Positions 34,748 to 48,475 of a DNA stretch of 64,000 nucleotides are shown here, piece by piece. The notes below the pieces were generated by a model, which had not been told where the DNA came from, searched no databases, and saw nothing but the letters and a program-made list of their open reading frames with translations. Both the position numbers and the translations under genes were made by a program. This stretch comes from Emydura subglobosa (Eukaryota > Chordata > Testudines > Chelidae). Numbering within the stretch: the first letter of the stretch is position 1; each line of letters starts with the position of its first letter. Location of the stretch: NCBI GenBank assembly GCA_007922225.1, contig ML680053.1, positions 22,976,061 to 23,040,060 on the forward strand, read 5' to 3'.

Positions 34748-37700
34748 TAAGTCTTCTCTTGTAAAGTAGGTTCTGTATTCCTCTAATCATCCTAGTAGCC
34801 TCTCTGTTCATCTGTTCCAGTTTGAATTCATCTTTCTTAAATATTGGAGACCACAGTATTTCAGATGAGTTCTCACCAGTGCCTTGTATAATGGTAATGA
34901 CACTTCCCTATCTCTACTGGAAATAGCTCACCTGATTCATCCTGGGATTGCATTGTTCTTTTTCACAGCCTCCTCATATTGGTGGCTCATAGACATCCTG
35001 TGATCGACCAGTACACACAGGTCTTTCTCTTCCTTTGTTGCTTCCATCTTAGTCCCCAGTTTATAGCAAAGATTCTTATTCTTAGTCCCCCTAAATCAAG
35101 AACTTTGCACTATTAAATTTCATCCCATTTCTATTACTTCAGTTTTCAAGTTTATCCAGATCTTCTTTGATATTCTGGTACTCTTCATTGGGAACATCTC
35201 CCAACTTTGTGTCATCCACAAATTTTATTAACACACTTCCACTTTTTCTGCCAAGATCATTAATGAAAATGTTAATCCCAAAACCCATCCTTGAGGAACT
35301 CCAGTAATAACCTCCCTCCAGCCTTACAGTTCACCTTTCAACACGAGTCCTTTTGTTGTCTCTCTTTTAACCAGTTTTTTACCTGCCTTTTGAGTCTTGT
35401 ATTAATTTCCGTCTTATCCAATTTAAATAATAATAATTTACCATCAACAATTGTACCAAATGCATTATTGAAATCTAGGTAGATGAGATCTGCTTCATTT
35501 CCTTTGTCTAAAAAGTCAGTTCTCAAAAAATAAATAAATAAATAAAAATCAATCAATAAATCAGGTTGGTCTGGAATAATCTCCCTTATGTAAAACCATG
35601 TTGTATTTATCCCAGTTATCATTTGCCTCTGTGTTCTTAACTACTTTCTTTCAAAATTTGTTCTAAGATCTTGCATACAATTGAGGCTAAACTAATGGGC
35701 CTATGGTTTCCCAGATCATTTTTTCCTCTTTCTTAAATACGGGTACTCTAGTTGCAGTTCTCCACTCATGGGGTACAACCCCTCGAATTTATGGATTCTT
35801 TAAAAATCCCTGCTATTGGGCTTGCAATTTCATGTACCCATTCATTTAATATTCTTGGATGGAGATTATCTGGGGCTCCCAATTTGATCCCATTAAACTC
35901 TTTGAATTTGGCTTCCTCCTTGAATGTGGTAATTCCATATCCTCATTCCCATTGCCACCCTGCCACTGCCCCCAAGCTCTTTATTAATCTTATTAAAAAT
36001 GGAGGCAAAGTATTTGTTTGGATGTTGGGCCGTGCCTAGATTTTCTTTGATCTCCACCCCATCCTCATTGCTTACTTGTCTCACTTCTTCCCTTATTTTC
36101 TTTTTATTTATATGGCTAAAGAACCTTTTACTGTTGGTTTTAGTTTCTATGGAAGGTCCAACTCTGCTTGGTTTTTTTTGACAGTTCTGACTTTATTCCT
36201 ACACTTTATGATCTCCAAGAGGTAGCTTTCCCTGCTGATCCATCCCTTCTTCCATTCCTTAGAGGCTTTCTGCTTTCTTTTAATCTTCTGAGATGGTTGC
36301 TCAGACCTACTTGGTCTACAGCCCTTCCCTACGAATGTTTTTTCCCCTTGCTTGGAATGCAGGCTTCAGATAGTTTCTGCAATTTTGATGTAGAGTAATC
36401 CCAAGCCTCCTCCATATTCAGATCCTTGAGTTCTTCTGTCCAGTCCACTTCCCTAACTAATTCCCTTAATTTTTTAAAGTTTGTCTTTTTGAAATCAAGG
36501 ACCCTCATTGCAGACCTACTTTTGTTTATCCTTCTATTTAGTTTAAACTGAATTAACTCCTGATCATCGAAACAAAGTTGTCCTACAACTAGTTCGTCTA
36601 TGAGGTTATTGCTGCTTACCAATACTAAATCTAAAATGGTTTCACCTGTTACTGATTCCATGACTATTTAGTAAAGAAATCTGTCAGCTATTACATCCAG
36701 GAATATTTGATCCCTACCATTATTAGTAGCACTTGTCCTCCAATCTGTATCTGAGAAAGTGAAGTCTCATAATCTCACAATTCCCAGTTGTATTTAATTA
36801 AAAATCTATCCAAATTCAGATCATATCATGGAGGTCTGCCATGCTTGGGATCAGCTATTTCAGTGGAGCTTGTGTTTTATCTTTCTTCCCCAAAGTGATT
36901 TTGACTCAAACAGATTCCATTTTATCCATTTTCTTGGTTCTAATTTCTTTATAGTTTACCTTTTTCATAAATATACAATACTATTCCATCACCTTTACCT
37001 TTACCTTTCTCTCTTTCTTTCTTAACAGCATATACCCTTGAATACCTGTACCCCGGTCATGACTACTGTTCCACCATATTTCCATTATCCCTACAATACC
37101 TGGTTTCACTTCCTACATAGTAGTTCTAATTCCTCTATTTTGTTACCCAGGCTTCTTCTATTGGTGTACATACATCTTGTTATTTCTGGTTGGCTTCACC
37201 CAGATTCCTTGCCTGTTTTTACCTGCCAGTATAGCCTACCTGATTATTACTGTCAGTGGTATTAGCAATAACTTGCCTTTTGTTGTTCCTTTGCTGTATC
37301 TTTTTTTACTTGATTTTCTTCCTGCTCAATAGTAGAATCAGGTGTGGAGATTACATGAGCATCTCTCCTGAATTCCTAGTTTAAAGCTCTTTTAATCACT
37401 TGTGCCAACCTCCATCCCAGAAGTCTATTTGATTCCCATCCAAGGTAGAGTCTATCCTATAAGAACAGTCCTTTTTCCGTAAATGCCTCCCAGTGGTCCA
37501 ACATCCCAAAGCTCTCCTTTATAGCACCATTGTGAGAGTCATCTGTTGATCATAATAATCTTGTCTTGCCTTCATTCTCCTCTTCTAGGGACAGATCGAA
37601 TCCCACTGAAGATCACCTGAGCTTCCATTTCTTTAGGTATCTTCCCCAGCCTGGCCTAGTCTTCCTTGAATCGTCCGAGTGAGAATTTAGCAGTATCATT

Positions 37701-38400
37701 TGGATCCTCTTTAGCCTCGGTTCCATATCCCATATTTTAGCTCCTGGCAGACAACACACCCTTCTGTTCTCCAGATCAGTTCTGGTGAAGTCCTGTCCCT
37801 TCTTCTTAGAAGGGAGTCCCTGATCACATAGACCTGTCTCTTCTGATGTTGATGCAATTCTTGGTCCTTCCCCCTTCTTTTCTCTCGGGCTGCAAGTCCT
37901 CTTTTCTTCTGTTCTCACTTACAATCTTCTGCAAGTCGTTCTCAGGCCCCGAAAACCGGCTATATTCATTGTTTCTTTCCCTCTTCTTATAGGACTAGCT
38001 GCTTTTCTCTTCTTAGTTGATCTCCCAACTTCTGTAACTTCCTACATTTACCCTTAATTTTCCAACTCAACAACCCTGTTCCTCAGCTCAATTTCTCCTT
38101 TGCTAGCCAGTTTTTTCCTCTGCTTGTTCTCGTAGTCACATACCACTTTCTTCATCCAGCTTTCTACCTTCACCGTTCTCTGGTCCAGCATGCAACTGCA
38201 AGTCTTGAGGTTTGCCTTCAAACTCCTTCCCTCCATCAAACGCTCGAATCCCTTCAAAACTCAACCATATTTTCTAGCTGCATCACCATACCTTGGATCA
38301 TGCTCAGTGTGCAACAGTGTTCAAAACGCAATATTTCTTCATAATAATGCCTTTCTCCTGAAATGCCCCTTACATACCAGGCTTGGAGGAAACTTAGGCA
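34748..38400 (-). mobile_element. CR1 LINE body (minus strand), ORF1 to reverse transcriptase
   Basis: Reading on the minus strand from about 38400 down: an ORF1-like charged, coiled-coil-like stretch (38257-38054), then the end of the ORF1 SGNH/esterase-like domain (about 37590-37390, containing MLDHWEAF and ending VIKRAL). Next are the endonuclease end (36661-36330, ILDLVLVSS and MRVLDFKKTNF), the reverse transcriptase start (36084-35893), the YLDFNNAF block (about 35475) and the catalytic FVDDTKLGDVP (about 35215). Stops and frameshifts are scattered through it. With the 33215-33542 tail this is nearly full length, interrupted by the Harbinger-like element. Confidence 0.85.
35529..35546. 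repeat. (TAAA)n microsatellite inside CR1
   Basis: Four to five TAAA units, followed by CAAT-containing variants, interrupt the reverse transcriptase frame of the minus-strand CR1. Confidence 0.75.
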
Positions 38401-40837
38401 AGAGTTGTGCATTTTACCAATGACATGGAAAAGTTACCAAGCTCGTATTCTCTTATTGTTTGCTTTTTCTTTTAGTTATCCACTGTAAGAACAAATAAAA
38501 GAAAAAAACATGGTGGCTTCATGAACCACTTATGGAAATTAAGACATGTTAAATACTTTTTGGAAAAGGGGAAAATATCACACTGGTTTGATCATGCCAA
38601 TAAACTTCTTAATTGTTAAGTTGTCCACCAGCAAGTATATGTTACAGACACACATTTAGCATGGCAGGAACTAGTAAACCAGACCACTACTGACATTTCA
38701 GAGCATCTGGCATTTTTGAAAGTTTACATGCCAAGAATTAATTATACATAAGTGTACTCCTGCTGAAGCCCACACACCATGTTTAATAAGTGGATGATAA
38801 CAGGGACATGGCATTATGTTGAGGTTAATTGCTTATACCCTCTCTTCAGTGTTAGGGTGGGCAACACGAGTCAAACTTGTCACTGTTCCAGTGGAATTTC
38901 GGGGGTGGGAGGTTAAGTCCACTACGATGCTATGGTCCTTCACATTTAATGAAGGCTGTACATTGCTTAATGAACATAGATTGACTACTTTGCTACTGCT
39001 TGGCTTAAGAAATGTTAACAGTTTGTCTGATATTGCAACAATTATTCATCTGTATTTAGGAATATTAATTCAGGGCCATTGCTAACAAAAGACCATAGGT
39101 CTTTTCCAGTGTAGAACAATTGTGTGTCAACAGAATGATTTAAGTTAGGTTAATATATCATCAGGACCATGAGAATGACTAGGACAAAATGATATCTCCA
39201 ATTGATCTTATTTTGACTAGTGTTAATAGGTTATGTCATAGTCCTGAATAGTTCATTGTAATTTTTTTTTTTCATTGTGTGACATTAATCCAATTTAACA
39301 TTACAGGCACCTGTAGTTCTAAGGAAAGTGGTCACTTGATGTGTGCATGTTTCTGGAAAGAAAGAAAAACAGCATACAAATCATTCTTATCATTTTCTCC
39401 TTGCACAGCACAAGATTTCCTTATTGGGGGAAAATGTAATTAATTGACTTCCCCATGAAAGTAAAGTCTCGCTAGGGGAAATTAGCCTTCTCAAAAATCT
39501 AATGAATTTCCTTGGTTTTCAACATGCTTTTAGTAACCCTGAATTTTACAAAAGTTCAATTAGATTCAGGCAGGGACACGTTCATCTCACAGATTTCCTC
39601 ATTATGCAATTATCAGATAATGTTTAACCACCATTTCTTTCATTACCTGCTAGAAAAATCCACTTTTCCAGCCTAAATATAATGGCTGATTCTTTATTAC
39701 CAACTTTCTCAGTCTTAGTTGACAATTTCCAAGAAGTTGGAGCAAAGATTACTTTGTACAAGTCTTCTGCCAAGGAATGCTCTTAAGATGTTTCTTTTCA
39801 AGAAATGGGTGATAGAGACAGCTGATAGTGAGATACAGAGCTTTTAACCTCTAGTTCATTAATCTGAATCTAGAACTACAGTGGGAGAAGTACTGACCAA
39901 AAGTAGTTAGCAACTGATTTAGCTGTGAAGTGGACTGTGGGAAATACTCTATTTGTCCAGTGTGAATGGTCAGGTATATAGCAGTATCTTTCTGTCCGTA
40001 GTTGATTGAAGACAATTCACACTGCATACCTAAAAGATTCAAGAGGGACAAGTGGGGTTTGAGCCATATTATCTCTGAAGTTGTTAAACTGTGCATGATC
40101 TAGATCCTCAGATTTATTGTCATTGCACTAAGTCCCAGGTAGTTTAATTAATTCTATGGAGATACCACTGTATATTTTCCTTCAGTCTGGATTGATGACT
40201 CTGAAGTAGCAGAAAATATTACCTTATGGGTGATTAGCAAAGTAAGTAATATTAGGCTTGTACTTATAAGCTTTATGATGTTTAAAGAGAGACTGAAAGT
40301 TTGGGATGGAGTGCAGAAGGAGGTTGTCTCTTTTCTGCTTATTTTTTAAACCTTAGACATATCTGGTAGATCAAATCTGGTTTTCTGTTGTTGTACTGCA
40401 GGACCTTTTGGTCTCCTCCAAATCATATTTTTAGGTGTCTGATCTTTTACAATCATTAACAAAATATGAATTAGTCATTGAAATGAAACAGATGTTAACA
40501 CAAACAGGTTTAAACACAAAGCAGGTCTAAATAGTCTGATCAAATGAAATCCCTCCTTCCTTCCTTTCAGTTCCTCAACATTAACTCTTGCCTGTCTTAT
40601 AATGCTGTTGGTTCACTAGTTTTTCCAGACTTCAAAAAGTCTTTAGGATAGACAGGACTTGAATTTGTAATGTAAAAAAACAAGCAAACTCTTCTATTAA
40701 GATTAAAAAAAATTACAGAAGCCAAAAAAGGGCACAGGCAAATTAAAGAAAATTATCTGCATCTTAAGGTTTTGATGAACCTTAAAATTATCAGGCAAGT
40801 GATGAGAATCTATTCCTTAGAATTTATAACCTATCCA

Positions 40838-40954
40838 GTGGTGCTGGAACAGTTTTTATAGTGGGGATGCTGAAAGTGGAAACCATGTATTTGGGTTGTC
40901 ATTACTACTTCAATCAAAGGGTTACGACAGCACCTCTAGTTCTGGCACCTTATG
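40838..40954. repeat. Small hAT-like MITE candidate
   Basis: About 115 bp between CAGTGGTGCTGGAAC and its inverse GTTCTGGCACCTTA. The inverted ends are imperfect and no clear target duplication is seen. It has no coding capacity. Confidence 0.5.
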
Positions 40955-42511
40955 TTCTCATCTCAGATATTCCAATTTTACATTGGGGACCTCCATTAAC
41001 TACTTGTGATTTATGGTTCTATTGAAATGGGAGATGAAGCAGGTCCAAAATGTCTATAAGTTAAAGAAAAGTCTATTAACTTTCTTTAAAAGAAAATAAC
41101 AGAAAATTTACACTATTTCTTCTGGGTACACCAAAAAAAGTAATACGTGAGCTTCCCCTACTGGGTTTGCACAAGTAGCTAAATAATAAACCTCATTTAA
41201 GAACAGTTCATATTCTGAGCAAATAGAAACTAAATGAAGCCCAGATATCTTTGATCGGTTAGAAAGACAGCAGTGATATTTTCTGGATGGGAAAGCTAAA
41301 ATGATACAAGGGAAACCTTTAATTTTAACCTTTAACTTTCTAGGAAACATTTCAAACAGTGACTAGAAAGAGAGAACTTAAAATTAGTGATGGTAATCCA
41401 GGAAAGCAGTTTTTCTTCATGAATCTCTGCTGACAGTTTTACTAAATTATAGCCTACTACACTTAAGTGGATCCATACATCTGCTTGTTGTGAAAGTTTC
41501 CAAATCTCTGCAGTAACTGAAATTGAAGTCTTTAGCTACAGATTCTTATTTAATCCTATCTTAAAATAGAACATTGTTAGTGATTGTCCAGTGATCCAGT
41601 ACTATTCTTCCATTTTTTTTAGCCAACAACCGTAAAAATCTGTCAAAAGGCTTCTTGTTCACTTTGCTGTTGCCTGGATAATTCTGTGATGTAACTCTTC
41701 AGAGTCTGTTTTGCTGTCCATCAGCTTTTCTATCTATTTCAGTTTTAACGTTTCACTTCCAACAGCATCCCTCATGAAAATATCAGAGTCTCAAGGATAA
41801 AAACTTCAGCTTCTCTCATGAATACCAAAACAAAAAATTCTTTCAAACTCTCACTAATATTGTCTTTGGCTGTCAACAACTCATGTTCTTTAGTGGCCTC
41901 AGTAGTTCTGCCTAGCCATTTTGCCTTTCATACTCCTTTTGAGAAATATCTTATTTGTGTCTGGGCTTAGATTTTTTCTAAGTTTATTTTTTCTTATCAA
42001 TTTTTAACACTCTCTCCTTTAACTTTTTCCCTTTATCTTTGCTTGTATCTATTTCTTCTAATTTTATCTGTTTCATGTAAACATTTTAATTTTCCTTATT
42101 CTTAATTTTCAATTCTGTGTTCCTATACATACAGCAGGGTTATTATGCTTATGGTTTGAGTGGTAAGCAAATATGTTCTGAGTTCAATTACTAGCTTTGC
42201 CACAGGCTTCTTTTTGTGAGCTTGAGAAAATCACTTAATTTCAGGGATGCTGAGTGGGTAAAATTATCCATATCTTAGTCGAAAAAGTGGTATTACCACA
42301 TAAAGTCTGGCACTAGACTAACCAAAAATGAAAATCACTGAATCCTGTCTCTTCCTTTAAATACAAAATCCAGACACCTGACAGAAAGACTTATATTTTG
42401 GATGAGAAGTGGACTTAAAAATTTATCTAAATCAGTCCGAGGAGAGAGTAAAATGCTATAATCTTTTATTTGTATTTGGAGTGGAAGAGGAGGCCTCAAA
42501 GAGAAGAATAA

Positions 42512-42824
42512 GGGCTTGTCTGTACTAACACTTAGTTCTCAGCAGGCGAACTACTAAGTCTACTCCATCCTTGCCTGCCATGTACCAAGTGTCCCCTCAC
42601 TAGCCTGCTGCACACTGTGTGGTCATATAGGCCATGCACTAAAACCTCTTCAGTTGGCTTGAATCTACTCCCATTTCAAAGCAGCATAGATTACAGCGCA
42701 CTACTGAACTTTTGGTGCGCAGCAGCAGCAAGGTGCACACAACAACATAGCACACAGCTAGCTAGTGCAGGGTCGATTTATATACCGCCTTTCTGCGAAC
42801 TAAGTGTTTTGTGTAGACAAGTCC
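42512..42824. mobile_element. Harbinger-like MITE with TAA duplication
   Basis: 313-bp element with ends GGGCTTGTCTGTACTA and TTGTGTAGACAAGTCC. Identical TAA flanks lie at 42509-42511 and 42825-42827. The 89-codon frame inside is fortuitous. Confidence 0.82.
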
Positions 42825-44180
42825 TAAAAATGTGGGGGACCCTAAATTTGCAAATACGGCCTTTTTTATTTTTTAAGATGACTTAACCAAGATGTGCTTT
42901 TCACTCATTTGGACCATCTTTTAAATAAAAATGAGCGTTATTTAAAAAAAATCAATGCAGCCACATTTTAAATGCAATCCAGTAAATACAAATTATGTGC
43001 ATACAGGCTTTTTATGATTTTCCATTACTCCTGCTGCTAAACAGAGTCACTCAAGTTGCTTGTCTTTTTGTCTAAGTTAAATCAACTTTATTGAAGGGGA
43101 CAATTTCAGCAGGGAATCGTGTTTTCTTTTGTGCCCGTATATAGTATAGCTTCTGTTTATGACACCATCCAGGAAAATGACAGAAATCTCTTGGAATAAT
43201 TTAATCAAGTGTTTGGATGCCTAATCCAATCTGCAGATTGTATGTAAATTATGAAAGAAAAAAGAAAAAAAAATCCTGAAATTTCTGGTTCTGGTCAAGA
43301 GAATTCACTGTATACCCAGTGAACTGCAGTTTTGTTGCAAATGTGACAAGACAGATTAATAATATTTTTATCTGAGTCTGCAAAACTCACTGTGTGGAGT
43401 TGTAGCTAGGGTTGCCATGTGCTCCATGATAAGGAGAGGGGAGAGGCAGCATTTTTACAGTTTTGAATCTGGCTGTAATTTTTTACACACAAAATACAGG
43501 AAAACAATATGCAGTTAGAAAGAAATAGTGGCACTTCTGCTTTTTACTAACAAGAAATAAAGGAAAGAATGTGCATAGGCTACTCAGAGGTTAAAAAAAA
43601 AAAAGGTTAAAAATTGCTTTCTCTATAAATGAAGATAATATATTTATGAAAGAGATGAGGAGAAATATAACTTTCCTTCAGAATAAGCGAAAAATGAAAA
43701 CAATTACTTAAATTCTTTCACCTTTCCTTCCAAAAAGAAAGTACCAGAGGCTATAAAAGTTTAAGAATGTGAATTATTGAGAACAAAACAAATACTTTAA
43801 AATGTTAAATGAAGAAATTTTATATTTGAAAAACTGGCTACATGGTAGGATTTGTGGCGAGAGTAATAGAAAACTATTTAAAGAATGGGTTCAAAAGCAG
43901 AGAACTTTTGGACTCCAGAATATGTATAGTGTAATATACTGACCAGCAGTTCAGGGTTATTCACTAACCTTGGCAAAAAAAACCAGGTGTTTGAAATGAG
44001 CAAACTCTTACTGGTTGTAGAATGAACAAACCAGGTGCTCTGATTGGTTTACTGTCTGCTCAGAAGCATGAAATAAGATTAATGTCTGATATTATCCTTT
44101 TGCTTTAATAGATGCTGGTTAAAAGCAGTTTGTTCAGACATTGTCCATTAACATTGGCTGGGGTGCAGAAATTTAAATAC

Positions 44181-44762
44181 TGTGACAGGGTCAGACCGGC
44201 CGGCTATGAAAGGGTGCTGGAAGGCATGTATATTAGCCCCAGGCTCCATGAAGCCCTATTCACTGGGTAACCCAGCTGGGGCTAATTCAAGGCAATTGGG
44301 CCAATTAGGCCACCAAGAGCCTATCAAAGAAACTGCCCCAGCACTTAAAAGCCTCCACCTCAGGCAAGCCAGGAGGGCTGAAAGGGAGTTAACAGCCGGA
44401 GGAGAGAAAGCAGAGCGGAGCTGCCCTGCCCTGCCCTGCCGCAGCTGCGGAGCTTGGGAGTATCACCCGTTGCAGCCACCATACCAGAGACAGAGAGATT
44501 CCAGCCGGGGAAGGCAGAATAACCCTTCACACTGGTACCAGGGAGCAGGCCACAAGCAGTGGGGCCGCAGACAGGCGACCCAGGGAAGGTAGTCGGTCTC
44601 AGGGACTAAGCAGTGTAAGACCACTCCTCGCAGAGTCCCTGGGTCGGGGCCCGGGGTAGAGGGCAGGACCAGGCCCCCCTTCCCCAGTCCCCTCCCAGAC
44701 GCACCACCGGCGTGGCTGGTAAAGTGCAGGACCCACAGGGTAGAAAGGCCCACCCCGCCACA
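44181..44762. mobile_element. Solo LTR (582 bp) with 4-bp duplication
   Basis: It starts TGTGACAGGGTCAG and ends CCCCGCCACA, giving the TG...CA termini of LTRs. It is flanked on both sides by ATAC (44177-44180 and 44763-44766), as expected for integrase-mediated insertion. It is GC-rich relative to the surrounding intron, with a small CCCTG repeat near 44425. The type resembles LTRs common in turtle genomes, but whether it is Gypsy or ERV cannot be told from the LTR alone. No internal region or second LTR is present, so it is a recombined solo LTR. The 136- and 101-codon frames within it are not genes. Confidence 0.85.
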
Positions 44763-47700
44763 ATACATAGTACGCCAAAGGTATTAACCCCTAATTCAGT
44801 AAGGTTTCACTTAACTCAATAAAGCTTATCTTAATTCTATGAAGTTTGTTTAGAATATTACAGGATGTTGTCAGTCTTTGATACCTTTTACTATCCATTC
44901 TTTTCTGCTGGTTCTGCTCAGCTGTACTGGACTTTTCTCTATCTATTCATGCAGTCTGGACACAGTTGGTAAAAACCTCCTTTTCATCTCTTGCCCTCTG
45001 GAGCACACTTCCTGTTTCTCTTCAGACTCCCATTTTTCAAGTCTCTTAGAAAAACATGCCTTGTCTTCCTTGCCTATGACTAAAATTACAAAAATAAATT
45101 TATATCCTGCTGTAGTGATGATCCCATCAGTTCGTTAAATGCCTGACCAATCACCAAACTATTATGCAACTTCCGGATGCTTGTCAATTTAATTGTATTA
45201 TTTGCAAACAAAAATAATTTCTCTGAAATAAAGTATACAAATATCGTATATTGTAGGGGAAAATTGTTCTGTCCCTGAGATGGACAAGATGACTATAAAG
45301 ATCTTTTGTCTGTAATTTCTGATGCTGTTATTCTTGAGCAACTACAAATATGCGAGTATCTGTCCAGAAGGACTAGTGACCATTAAAGATGCAGTTATGT
45401 TTTTCTAATTGGAGGTATCCATCAGCTAGTATCTCAGTCTGACAACTTCAGTGCTGTTTAATCATCCCTGAGCCCTGAGAAACCATCCCAAACTGAAACT
45501 CATATAGAGTAATCCCAGTGGCTGCAGTTGAGACTACTTGTGTGAGTACATCTTGCAGAAATGGGCTCTAGGTAATATATTCTGTAAGAGCTACAAACCC
45601 CGAGTAAGCATTGCAGAATCAGGCCCACAAAAAGCAATATACCTAACAAATATATGCATACAAACTAGTCTCTTAAACCATGCCATATATGATAGTGCTT
45701 AGGAAGGACTAAGAATTCCCCATGGATGTTTGTGACATTCAGTTTACGTTACTACATTAAATATATGAGAATCCGTTTTCAGTACTGCTTTGAGTTAAGT
45801 AAGCAGCAGGAGTACTATTGCAGTCTTGGTGATGTAGAACTTTAGCATCACTTTACCAACCTAATAATTCTTCAACATTCATAGCAGTCATAAAAAAAAT
45901 TCTCCAGAGTGTTTCTACTGTACTTGTGCAGAATAATACAATTTTTGTGATTCCAAAGTCTGTTTTAAGTTAAAGTAACAATCTTAGTGTCACTGGATTC
46001 CATTGCATAGGTAGTAGGTTTGCCTTGAAAATTCCTCTATTTTTAGACTGGATTCATTACTATCTTTAAAAGATTTTATTATGTACCAAAATTCCATATG
46101 CATACATACACATACAGTGCTGCCAAATTTCATTTATAAAGCAGAGATTTTTTATAAAAAGAGATCATGTACTGCATATGCACAAACTGTAAGTCTCAAG
46201 CCCTCAAATCTTGGCTAAATCAAAGACAGTTTACACTAGAAAGTCAAGGGGAAAGATGGTTTGGGTCTTGTAAACCGGAACATAGTAAAGATTTGCCTAA
46301 ACCAAACCATGGCTACAGAAGGCTATGTTTGGTTAAAAATTAAACTATGTATTATTTAAATGGTTCCTACTGGAGGCTGAATTTTGTGTGGCTCTTTATA
46401 ATCCTTCATTTTAGCCTGTAATCCTCCATTTGCAGGAGAGAAGGTCCTCTTAGGATTTTTACTTTTAAGGCAGTTTTTCTAGTAACTTCTCAAGAATCGG
46501 AGGTGATAGTACAGGCTTAAAAACATACTCTTGCCTTGCTTTATTTCATTTTTCTTTAAGGACAAGGTATCCTAAGTACTATATTATTCTTTGGTCACAA
46601 GCTCCCTACTGATTTCCATCAAAACAAGAATTGCTCTTTCTTCAATATGTATGTCTTCCAAAGTATTTCTCAAGTACCATGAAATTCTGTCTCAACGGAA
46701 CTCAATTTTTTCTAGTGTAGGAGTTAAATTTGATTTGACATAGCTCATGCAAATGTTTCCAAACAGGCAGGATTGTGTAGCAGTGAGGCATATAACACTA
46801 TGGGTCAGCCTTGTGCTCAGATAATCATAACTAAGGCCCTGCTTAACTTGAGATACTGCAGATTCTGCAATGCTAGGCTTCCACCGCAGTTTTGAAAGCA
46901 GGAGCCCTGCCTTGTGCAGGGCTGATAGTTGGAGCGCTGGACCCGTGCTCTGAGCTCCGGGCAACTGACATTAGGAGACCCTGCTCTTAGCTCCATGTTC
47001 CCACTCTGCCCCGAGCCCTAGCTCTCAGCCATACTGTGATGTTCAGTGCTTCCAACCTATTATGGAAATACTATTGACCAATATAACCGCACATTCTGCA
47101 GTGTCTTACTGCAAAGTAAAATTGAGACTGGAGTGTAGAGGAAAGTGGTGCAGCCATAGGAGAACGTCTGTGGAAGTCCACAGCTGCACTGATTCTTAAG
47201 TGAAGGCTTATCATTTTAAATACATGTAAAATACATTCCCCTCCGCCCCCCCAATCCCTTGAATATTTAAACATTATATTTAAATGTTAACTTGAAGAGG
47301 CTTCTTGTTTATGCTCACATAACTGTATCTTGGATTAATAAACTCTAATGCAGAAGGCCTGCAAGTATTACCAGGTTAGCAGAGAGCTCCTTCAAGTTGC
47401 TGTTATACTGTAACATGCTCACCATCCACTGGATACTATAAATCCTGCTCCTTCAGAGACATATATGGTGATGTCATCTTCTGAATCCACCCATGTCCAC
47501 ACACATCTTGTTTGTTGCCCTTTAAGCAAGACTTATTTCCCTCACCACCATCTTCCCCCATTGTCCTCTTTCACTCTCTCTTCTCATTCCATTAGGAGTA
47601 ACTTGTTTTAAAATTAAATTTCTATATTTAACCAGAATTTGGAATAATGGCCCTCAGTCAATCTGAATACAGCATTTGTGTATTGTATAGTTACTGAGAC

Positions 47701-48353
47701 TGTGTAGCTCATATCTTCTCTGAGTGCAGATGAAAAACACGTGTGAAAAACAAGTGTATAGTTGCAGGTTGGCTACTATATAGCCTCTCTGCAATTTTGG
47801 TGTCTAAGGCAATCTCATTTAGGTAGGTATATAGAGCGATACTGTACAGCATCGATTTATTAATATTATTACATTTAGAAATCAAATATAAAAAGCTGTG
47901 TGTCTATGCAGACTGTTTTCATAGGTGACTATAATGACAGGATCAATAAAATAGTTAGAGACTGCCATTTTACAGTGTGCTGAAGATGTGGGATTTTTTA
48001 TGGCTTTGATCCTTAATCCTCAAAGTTAGCACTTTAACTGATGGAAGACGTGTTTTGGTTTTTTACTTTCCTTAAAACGTATCATTTGTCATAGTAGGCT
48101 TTTATCAACATCTGTTCACTTGCAGTATGTTGGCTATATTTACATTTCTATGTGTTGGCTACAGCTGCATTTGCTGTCTTGTTTAGTTTAGATTTTAGAA
48201 TAGGCTAAATTCAGAAATATTTTTTCCTAATGAATAATATGTTGTATTGTGACAATTAGTTATTTCTTGGAGCAGTAACGTGAGGCAGTTTGTTTGCTTA
48301 CAATTATTTTTTTATATTAAAATATTTCTTGTAAATATTTTTCTGATTTACAG

Positions 48354-48475
48354 GTAGTGGTTCAGTTCCAGATTTCTTTCGCATTATGAATCGGCAGTTT
48401 ACAGAGGCAGAGTGGAGGGTAATCAAGTCCATGAATAATGAATGGATTCAGCTTGATATGTTTCATAGGCACTGG
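48354..48475 (+). CDS. AASDHPPT: AASDHPPT coding exon 3
   Basis: Residues 124-164. The acceptor TTTACAG precedes GTAGTGG, and the split Gly codon from exon 2 is completed. It encodes SGSVPDFFRIMNRQFTEAEW and ends with a Leu-Asp-Met-Phe-containing stretch and HW at donor TGG|GTAATA, phase 0. This is the helical linker after the metal site, conserved with human AASDHPPT (PEFFHIM, FTNKEW). Confidence 0.95.

Larger units (their letters stand above)
20206..48353 (+). other. AASDHPPT: AASDHPPT intron 2 (28 kb)
   Basis: GT-AG intron with donor GTAATG and acceptor TTTACAG. It holds most of the transposon nests of the window: an old CR1 with a hAT-like insert (21295-23345), a minus-strand CR1 with a Harbinger-like insert (33215-38400), a small MITE (40838), a MITE (42512) and a solo LTR (44181). 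I recognise no genes or clear repeats in 23350-32960, 38400-40830, 40960-42500, 42830-44175 or 44770-48350. These are AT-rich with short chance frames. A short block near 46860-47030 is GC-richer and may be an old repeat. Confidence 0.9.

Noticed and set aside
44182..44592. 136-codon open frame
   Set aside because: It lies entirely within the solo LTR, which is flanked by ATAC duplications. There is no protein similarity.
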